Of a stretch of 33,096 nt of DNA, positions 28,021 through 33,096 are shown piece by piece. How positions within the stretch are numbered: position 1 is the stretch's first letter; every line of letters starts with the position of its first letter. Source of the stretch: a virus; IMG/VR virus record IMGVR_UViG_3300044722_000003, positions 1-33,096 of that record; one strand, 5' to 3'. Under the pieces are notes generated by a model. The model did not search any database and was not told the origin of the DNA. It saw only the letters and a list, made by a program, of their open reading frames with translations. Both the position numbers and the translations under genes were made by a program.

Positions 28021-29957
28021 CGGTATGCCGCCTCGCGAGCGAGCTGCATGGCGTTGGCGTAGGCGACGTTTCGGCCGTCCATCTGGACGATGATGGGCCG
28101 GTCGACCAGTCGGCGGAGGAGAGCTATGATTTCGGCCTGCCCGGCGTCCATGCCCGCGGAGGACTGGGCGTTGTGTACGACGGAGCCTGCGGGGAGATCA
28201 AGGATCTCGGGGCCTTCCTCGCCGACTCGGACGGCGCCGCGACGGATGACGCGGCCGCCGGTCGCGAGGCCCTTCACCCCGGACAGGATGTTGCCGGTGT
28301 CCGTCCGCGTCCTGACGCCGTGGACCTTGCCGGTCACGCCGCCGAACTTCGCGGCCGCCTTCGTGTTGACATCGTCGATCTCGTTGCCGAACTTCCGAGC
28401 CGATTCCCTCGCCGCGTCGATGCTGCGGGCGGCATCCCCGGCCCAGCCCACACCCGCGGACCCGAGCGCACTGAGCACGGTCGACAATCCGCCCGCGAGG
28501 AAATCCAGGGCGTCGATGATGGCCTCGACCGCCCACAGAAACCCCGTCTTCAGGGCGTGACCGAGGCCATCGACGATGTTCCGGAACGTCTCCGAGCGCT
28601 GATAGGCGACGTACAAGGCGGCGCCCAGCGCCACGAGCGCCAGCAGAACGACACCGACGGGGTTCGCGTCCAGAGCGGCATTCAGCGCCCAGAAAGCCGT
28701 GGCTGTCCCCTCGACGATCCCCGTGACGATCCCCGCCGCGACCGCAGCGGCCTTGTAGGCCACGAACCCAGCCGTCAGCCCGGCCAGTGTGGAGATCAGG
28801 ATCGTCGTGATCGTCTCGTGCTCATCGAACCAATGCACGACATCCTTCACCGTGTCGACGGTGTCGTTGATCGCCGGCTCCAGGTTCGCGGACAAGAACT
28901 GCATGAAGTCCGTTGCGACGGGGAGAAGCTTCTCCCCCCACGTGATCGCCAACGTCTCCGCCGTCGATCGAAAGGCCTCCAGCGACCCCTTGAATCCCTT
29001 CGTCTGAGCCGTTGCGAGGTCCTGCGCCGCCCCGTGCCGCGTGACCTTGGTGTGCATCGTGTCGAAGGCGTCAGCGCCGGAGAGCAGCAGGATGTTCGCG
29101 GCGCGCTGGGCGTCCGCGCCGAACAGCGTCGTCAAAGCGGCGGCCTGCTCCTCCTGCGTCTTGTCACGCAGCGCGCCGCCATACGCCTTGATCGCGCCGC
29201 GCATCCCGATGAACTGGCCCTGCGAATCGAACACGTCGATCCCGAGACGCTTCATCTCATCCGCGGCCTGTTGGGTTTGCGGGACCAACCGCATCAGCAT
29301 CGTCTTCACCGACGTGCCGGCATCCGACCCCGTGACGCCCTTGCGAGCCAGCAACGTCAGGGACGTGACGACGTCATCCAGCGGGATGCCGAGCTGCGCG
29401 GCGCTCGCGCCGGCCTGCTGCAACCCCAATGCGAGCTCGCTGACCTTCGCGCCGCTCGTCGCCGCGGCCGCAAGCAGATTGGCGACGCGGGTGGCCTCCC
29501 TGCCCTGGAGGCTGAAGGTGTTCAATGCCTTCGCGGTGATGTCCGCAGCGCTCGCGTTATCGATCTGCGCCGCCGCCGACAGCTGCAGCACCGACCTCGC
29601 CGCACCGAACGTGTCGACGACGCTGATGCCGCCCTGGGCGAGCTCGGTCATCGCCGAGGCGGCGTCTGCGGCCGACGTGCCCGGCAGGTGAATGTCGGCG
29701 CCGAGCTGCTTGGCGAGATCACCGGCCTGCTTCATCTGCGCACCGGTCGCGCTCGACGTCGCCTGGAAGACGTTCAGCGACTTCTCATAGTCACCGGCCG
29801 CGTCGAGGGCGGCGATGCCGATCCCGGCGATACCGACCGCTCCGGCCGCCGCGACCCGCCGCAACCGCTCCACCTTCGACGTCGTTCCGGTCAGCCCGGC
29901 GGCCGTCGCCTGCTGCCCGAGCAGCCGCAACCGCAGGAGGATGTCAGCGGGCGACAT
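28017..29957 (-). CDS. Tail tape measure protein
   Basis: 646 residues; the ATG at 29957 shares a base with the stop of the frameshifted chaperone frame (TGATG). The N-terminal 330 residues are the TP901-type tape measure domain: DAAGDYEKSLNVFQATSSAT, TAADAASAMTELAQGGISVV-like helices, KALNTFSLQGREATRVANLL and GIPLDDVVTSLTLLARKG. Hydrophobic helices lie in the middle (about 385-450) and the C-terminus is a small sheet-like unit (RRLVDRPIIVQMDGRNVAYA). It sets tail length and is ejected with DNA. The length implies a fairly short tail. Confidence 0.92.
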   Translation of the reverse strand: MSPADILLRLRLLGQQATAAGLTGTTSKVERLRRVAAAGAVGIAGIGIAALDAAGDYEKSLNVFQATSSATGAQMKQAGDLAKQLGADIHLPGTSAADAASAMTELAQGGISVVDTFGAARSVLQLSAAAQIDNASAADITAKALNTFSLQGREATRVANLLAAAATSGAKVSELALGLQQAGASAAQLGIPLDDVVTSLTLLARKGVTGSDAGTSVKTMLMRLVPQTQQAADEMKRLGIDVFDSQGQFIGMRGAIKAYGGALRDKTQEEQAAALTTLFGADAQRAANILLLSGADAFDTMHTKVTRHGAAQDLATAQTKGFKGSLEAFRSTAETLAITWGEKLLPVATDFMQFLSANLEPAINDTVDTVKDVVHWFDEHETITTILISTLAGLTAGFVAYKAAAVAAGIVTGIVEGTATAFWALNAALDANPVGVVLLALVALGAALYVAYQRSETFRNIVDGLGHALKTGFLWAVEAIIDALDFLAGGLSTVLSALGSAGVGWAGDAARSIDAARESARKFGNEIDDVNTKAAAKFGGVTGKVHGVRTRTDTGNILSGVKGLATGGRVIRRGAVRVGEEGPEILDLPAGSVVHNAQSSAGMDAGQAEIIALLRRLVDRPIIVQMDGRNVAYANAMQLAREAAYR

Positions 29958-30741
29958 CAGCCTTCACCGCCGTCGCGCTGAGCCATCAGGATCGTGCCGG
30001 TCTCGTTGAGGACGGCGAGCCACAGCTCCTGCTCGACCTCGTCGCCGTACAGCAGTCGCTCGGCGAGCCCGTACAGGCCGAGCGCGCACGCTACCCCGGC
30101 GTTGTGAAGCTCGACGGGAGTGAGACTTTTCCCACTGCCTCCCGCGCCGCCGCCTGGCTACTGGCCAGCGCGGTGCAAACCTCCGTCGCGACCTTCAGCA
30201 GCTGCAGCGTGTCGAGGACCGGCGGGCCGCCCTCAACCGCCGGCCGCGTGAACGCACTGAACACCGCGCCCCTGGGGGTGGTGATGTCCGGCACGCCGAT
30301 CGCCTGGCCGTAGTAGCCGTCGAACCGCAGCGGCATCCCGGCCTCGGTCACGATCGGCTCAAGCTCACCGGTGTCGCCGCGCTGATGGAGGCTGGTGGTT
30401 GCGGTCGCGATGATGTCCGCGAGCTCGTCGGGGGTGGCGTCCATCCGCTCCGCGGCCAGGGGGCTGAGCAGCGCACTCATGGCGCGCATGACCGCGCGCG
30501 CGGACGTCAGGTCTTCGGTGCGAGCGATCTTCGCGACGAGGTCGCCGTCCTCCCACACGTTGACGTACCGCTCCGGGTCGGCGTCCTGCCGCGCCGCGTA
30601 GCTCGCGCGAAGCCGTGCCAGCGGACTCGTCGGGGCGGCAGCCCGGCCGGCGTGGCCGTTGACCGGCTCATCCTTGGCGAGCGATGTGGGCGGCGCCGGC
30701 GGCGGTCCACCGGGCAAGCCCTGAAGGACGTCGGTGCTCAC
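29957..30741 (-). CDS. Tail assembly chaperone GT (-1 frameshift product)
   Basis: Predicted 261-residue fusion: the first 205 residues of the chaperone, then 56 residues in the -1 frame after GGGAAAA. The T part begins SLTPVELHNAGVACALGLYG and continues LAERLLYGDEVEQELWLAVL, a compact helical domain as in known T extensions, which bind tube subunits. Only a minority of ribosomes should shift, giving a G:GT ratio. The T stop touches the tape measure start, coupling its translation. Confidence 0.82.
30091..30741 (-). CDS. Tail assembly chaperone G (zero frame), XkdN-like
   Basis: 216 residues from GTG 30741 (GTGA overlap with tail tube); a longer reading from 30933 lies inside the tube gene and is rejected. 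A Pro-rich start is followed by RYVNVWEDGDLVAKIARTED, LTSARAVMRAMSALLSPLAA, DELADIIATATTSLHQRGDT and LQLLKVATEVCTALASSQAA. Lying between tube and tape measure it is the expected chaperone that coats the tape measure during tail assembly. Residue 205 is the AAA of the slippery heptamer; 11 residues follow in the zero frame. Confidence 0.85.
   Translation of the reverse strand: MSTDVLQGLPGGPPPAPPTSLAKDEPVNGHAGRAAAPTSPLARLRASYAARQDADPERYVNVWEDGDLVAKIARTEDLTSARAVMRAMSALLSPLAAERMDATPDELADIIATATTSLHQRGDTGELEPIVTEAGMPLRFDGYYGQAIGVPDITTPRGAVFSAFTRPAVEGGPPVLDTLQLLKVATEVCTALASSQAAAREAVGKVSLPSSFTTPG
30127..30133 (-). other. Programmed -1 frameshift slippery site GGGAAAA
   Basis: On the minus strand the zero frame reads GTG GGA AAA GTC, giving the canonical heptamer G GGA AAA. 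A -1 slip enters a frame open for 56 codons to the TGA at 29957, which overlaps the tape measure ATG. The -1 frame meets a TAG shortly upstream of the slip and has no usable start codon before its last ten codons, so translation from the zero frame is required. Lambda G/GT uses GGGAAAG at the same place in its gene order. Confidence 0.85.
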
Positions 30742-31157
30742 GACGGGAGGCCGCTGATCGTCGCCGTCAGCTCGATCATCGACACAGCGGTGCCGTTGGA
30801 GTCGTGCTTCGGCGTCGCGACACCCGTCAGCAGGCCACGGAACGTCAGCAGACCGCCGACGACCGGCGACTTGTCCGGGTTCAGGGCCTGCTTGCCGATC
30901 ACGATGTCGTGGTTGAGCCTCGCGAGAAGCCACTTCTCCAACGGGGCGTCGCGCTCTCCGCGGTAGCCGCGGGAGACCTTCACCTCGGACGTCGTCAGCG
31001 GCCCGGCGAGGGCCTCAGGGTCGGCCATGCCACCGGCGCTGTACGTGTCCGACGAGGTCGTGACCTCGCCGCCATCGAAGCCGTCGAATAGGCCGGGGAG
31101 CGGCACACCGTCGACCGCCACGCTGACGGCGAACATGCGCTCTTGCGTAATCGCCAT
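30738..31157 (-). CDS. Tail tube protein (XkdM-like)
   Basis: 139 residues from ATG 31157, preceded by AGGAGAC. The sequence is all-beta: MFAVSVAVDGVPLPGLFDGF, TTSEVKVSRGYRGERDAPLE, VVGGLLTFRGLLTGVATPKH and TAVSMIELTATISGLPS. It follows the sheath gene and precedes the chaperone, the invariant tube position. Monomers would stack as hexamers inside the sheath. Confidence 0.85.
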   Translation of the reverse strand: MAITQERMFAVSVAVDGVPLPGLFDGFDGGEVTTSSDTYSAGGMADPEALAGPLTTSEVKVSRGYRGERDAPLEKWLLARLNHDIVIGKQALNPDKSPVVGGLLTFRGLLTGVATPKHDSNGTAVSMIELTATISGLPS

Positions 31158-31167
31158 GGCGCGTCTC

Positions 31168-32607
31168 CTAGATCGTGTCGCTCGAGGCGACCTTCGTGAT
31201 GAGCAGAGACACCGTCGCCGCGAACGGCGACGTGCGCAGTTCCATCTGCGCAGCGATCTTCCGCAGCGCGAGCTGCGCGTCCGGATTGACTCCGGGGCCG
31301 GTGTCGACGCTGAACGCCTCGGCCGGTGTCGCGCCATAGAGGGCGTCGCGGCCGTACCAGTCCTGGCAGATCCCGACGAGGTCCTTCTCGAGCTCGGTGA
31401 GGATGTGGCGGTGGCCGTCGATGACGCGCAGGATGTACTGCTCGATCGCGGCCAGCGACTCGGCGTAGATCGCGAGCACGACACGCATGCCGCTGGCTTC
31501 CGCGTACTGCGGATAGACGACCGGGTCGGCTAGCGTGAGGCCGTCGTAGGGCTGGACGTGGCCGCGGATGTTGCGGATGACGGTGACGCCGGCGTTGCTG
31601 AGGAGGTCACGGTCGGACTGCACCCATGTCTGGCTGACGTCGACGACGTTGGCGAGGATCCCGAACGCGGCGGCGGCAGGCTGCCCGGGCCCGGCACGGT
31701 TCTCGTTGTCCGCGCGGGCCATCCGTCCGGCGACAGCACCGGAAGGCGGGATCGTGACGGTCCCGGTGAGGTAGGGGACCTTGATCCACGGTGCGAGCTG
31801 CTGGCCGTACCCGGCGATCGTGTTGAGCGCGCGGAGCGTGGCGGCGGGGGCGGTGAGCGACGCGACGGTCGCGGTGTCGATCGCGTCCATGAGCGCGAAG
31901 CGTTTGCGGCTCTCGGCGTGACGCAGGAGCGCCTCGTGCGCGGCCGGCGTCGTGATCCCGGGCAGCGAGACGGACCCGACGCCGCGGTCGGTGTCGAAAA
32001 CGTCGAGCTGAGTCGTCCACCCGGCGACGGTCGTCGGGATCGACGCGCGATCATCCGCCCCGGCCGACAGCGCGGTCTCGGCGAGCACAGCGATCGGCCA
32101 CACGCCGGCGCCGAGCGTCGCGGTCACGAGGCCGGTGGCGTTCAGCGCATCCTGCAACGCGACAGCCGACGTGAATGTCTGGCTGAAGACGACGGTCCCA
32201 GTGTCCTTCAGCGTGACGATGCGGTCTGAGCCGGTGCCGGCGGCGACGGTGATCGTCAGCGCCGTCGACCAGTCACCTGGGCCGATCGCGGTCGCGGTCA
32301 CGACGATGGCCGGGGCGGTGCTCGACAGGTTCAGCACGCCCTTCGTCGCGGCGGGGCCGACGAGGCGGGACACGAGCATCCTGCTGCCGCCCTGGCGGAA
32401 GAACTGCTCGGCCGCCCTGGCCATGTGGCTGTACGTCACGACGTCGCCGTAGATGGCCTTGAAACGAGCGAACGACAGGCACTCGGTGATCGTCCCGACG
32501 GGGCCGCGGGCGGTGAGGCCGCAAGCGAACCATGCGCCGATATCGCCGGGCTGCGGCGTCGCAGGGCCCCTGTCGCCGATCGTGACTTGAAGGCTCGGAG
32601 CGGGCAT
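31168..32607 (-). CDS. Contractile tail sheath protein (XkdK-like)
   Basis: 479 residues. Typical sheath features: an N-terminal start GDIGAWFACGLTARGPVGTI, ECLSFARFKAIYGD and AEQFFRQGGSRMLVSRLVG; a variable beta domain in the middle; and a conserved C-terminal sheath domain with MRVVLAIYAESLAAIEQYIL, RVIDGHRHILTELEKDLVGI and QLALRKIAAQMELRTSPFAA. This assigns the phage a contractile (myovirus) tail. Confidence 0.92.
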   Translation of the reverse strand: MPAPSLQVTIGDRGPATPQPGDIGAWFACGLTARGPVGTITECLSFARFKAIYGDVVTYSHMARAAEQFFRQGGSRMLVSRLVGPAATKGVLNLSSTAPAIVVTATAIGPGDWSTALTITVAAGTGSDRIVTLKDTGTVVFSQTFTSAVALQDALNATGLVTATLGAGVWPIAVLAETALSAGADDRASIPTTVAGWTTQLDVFDTDRGVGSVSLPGITTPAAHEALLRHAESRKRFALMDAIDTATVASLTAPAATLRALNTIAGYGQQLAPWIKVPYLTGTVTIPPSGAVAGRMARADNENRAGPGQPAAAAFGILANVVDVSQTWVQSDRDLLSNAGVTVIRNIRGHVQPYDGLTLADPVVYPQYAEASGMRVVLAIYAESLAAIEQYILRVIDGHRHILTELEKDLVGICQDWYGRDALYGATPAEAFSVDTGPGVNPDAQLALRKIAAQMELRTSPFAATVSLLITKVASSDTI

Positions 32608-32610
32608 CGC

Positions 32611-32883
32611 CTACTTCTCCTTGTCGTCGGTCAACGCATCGACGAGGTCCTGCTTCTTTGGCCGCGACGGGACCGGAAGGTCCGCTGCGGCCGCGGCCTG
32701 CTTCAGCTCGGGCACGGTCATCTCCTCAAGGACGGCCGTGTCGGCCGGCAGTTCGATGAGGTGCCCGGCGTCGACGAGCGCGCGAGTGTGCTCGGTGTCT
32801 TCGGCGGGCCCGGTCTCACCTGGGGCGAGGACGCCGCAGCCGTCGACCGGATGCGGGCCGCGGCTGACGTTCTTGACGATCAC
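32611..32883 (-). CDS. Small protein with SAP/Rho-N-like C-terminus, 90 aa
   Basis: GTG 32883 is preceded by GGAGG at four bases. The first half (VDGCGVLAPGETGPAEDTEH, ALVDAGHLIEL) resembles short phage head-tail region proteins with a small barrel. The end, MTVPELKQAAAAADLPVPSR then KKQDLVDALTD, matches the SAP/Rho N-terminal helix-hairpin fold that binds nucleic acid. It sits directly before the sheath gene. Probable connector-region or DNA-end accessory; exact role unknown. Confidence 0.7.
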   Translation of the reverse strand: MIVKNVSRGPHPVDGCGVLAPGETGPAEDTEHTRALVDAGHLIELPADTAVLEEMTVPELKQAAAAADLPVPSRPKKQDLVDALTDDKEK

Positions 32884-32951
32884 GATGCCTCCACGGTGGT
32901 GTGCGCGGCCATGTGCTTGAAACGGTAGGCGCGGCCCCCCGGCCAATGCAC
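32880..32951 (-). CDS. Possible 23-aa peptide gene
   Basis: GTG 32951 opens MHWPGGRAYRFKHMAAHTTV and ends in a TGA forming a GTGA overlap with the next gene. The basic, aromatic composition looks unlike random GC-rich DNA and the coupling fits the local style. No Shine-Dalgarno is seen, and the neighbouring ATG in another frame is possible, so this is tentative. Confidence 0.35.
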   Translation of the reverse strand: MHWPGGRAYRFKHMAAHTTVEAS

Positions 32952-32967
32952 ATCGCGGCGGGGCGCG

Positions 32968-33096
32968 TTAGTCGACGGGGACGACGGTGACCTTTGTGGT
33001 CTGCACCGTCAGGAGGTCTCCGGGGTCGACGGGCGGATCGCCGATCGGCGGGTCCGGCTCATCCCACGCGGCCGGTAGCCCGGCGAGATCGCAGAT
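32968..33096 (-). CDS. C-terminal fragment of a head-tail region protein, cut by window edge
   Basis: An open frame enters from the right edge and ends at TAA 32970-32968; 42 residues are visible. It is Pro/Asp-rich (LPAAWDEPDPPIGDPPVDPG) and ends DLLTVQTTKVTVVPVD, a beta-strand pattern common in small head-completion proteins. The position just upstream of the sheath gene agrees. Identity cannot be fixed from the tail alone. Confidence 0.55.
   Translation of the reverse strand: MCDLAGLPAAWDEPDPPIGDPPVDPGDLLTVQTTKVTVVPVD

Noticed and set aside
30741-30933. Longer N-terminus for the tail chaperone
   Set aside because: This part lies inside the tail tube gene in another frame and is His/Arg-rich; GTG 30741 in a GTGA overlap fits better.

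Overview
The window is the genome, or a large fragment of one, of a temperate phage with a contractile tail from a high-GC host. Almost every gene reads leftward (minus strand), packed head to tail with 4-base ATGA/GTGA stop-start overlaps and many GTG starts. An actinobacterial host is likely from the GC-rich codon use, several protein types common in actinobacterial mobile elements (J-domain protein, zinc-ribbon proteins, RecT with a Cas4-like nuclease) and a tRNA-Ser(CGA) fragment next to the integrase. The class Thermoleophilia is only a guess. The tRNA fragment has phage-type DNA on both sides, so it looks like attP and not a prophage end; no host DNA is visible.

Layout, in order of transcription from right to left. 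33096-20602: tail module colinear with the PBSX xkdK-xkdU order: connector-like proteins, tail sheath, tail tube, tail chaperone G/GT with a GGGAAAA slippery site, tape measure, LysM baseplate protein, gpD-like hub with two cell-wall hydrolase domains, gpV-like protein fused to a beta-helix spike, gp25, baseplate J, tail protein I, an HNH endonuclease and a receptor-binding-type fibre protein. 20610-20251: a plus-strand gene for a small secreted protein. 20084-18536: lysis cassette (CHAP endolysin, very acidic protein, holin), closed by a strong hairpin. 18252-9783: early DNA module: RecT, Cas4-like exonuclease, winged-helix protein, zinc-ribbon HNH, replication initiator, G39P-like helicase loader, RusA-like resolvase, HTH regulator. 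9754-8584: membrane/coiled-coil protein and collagen-like membrane protein. 8141-8602: a plus-strand gene for a secreted metzincin-like protein. 7786-3264: a long operon of small accessory proteins (DUF5131, J-domain, zinc fingers, 45-residue membrane peptide, lysozyme-like protein). 2964-1331: excisionase-like gene and tyrosine integrase, followed by attP. 932-1: four small unknown genes, the last cut by the window edge.

The most striking feature is a family of at least ten 25-bp dyads (arms CTTRYGCNACC and GGTNGCRYAAG, 3-bp spacer). All lie between genes, mostly 0-60 bp before the first gene of a transcription unit: the leftmost cluster, accessory operon, HTH regulator, helicase loader, RecT operon, endolysin and the plus-strand secreted gene at 20251. 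This looks like the binding site of one phage-wide regulator. No repressor gene is obvious here; the HTH protein at 9783-10040 has a site just upstream and is the best local candidate.
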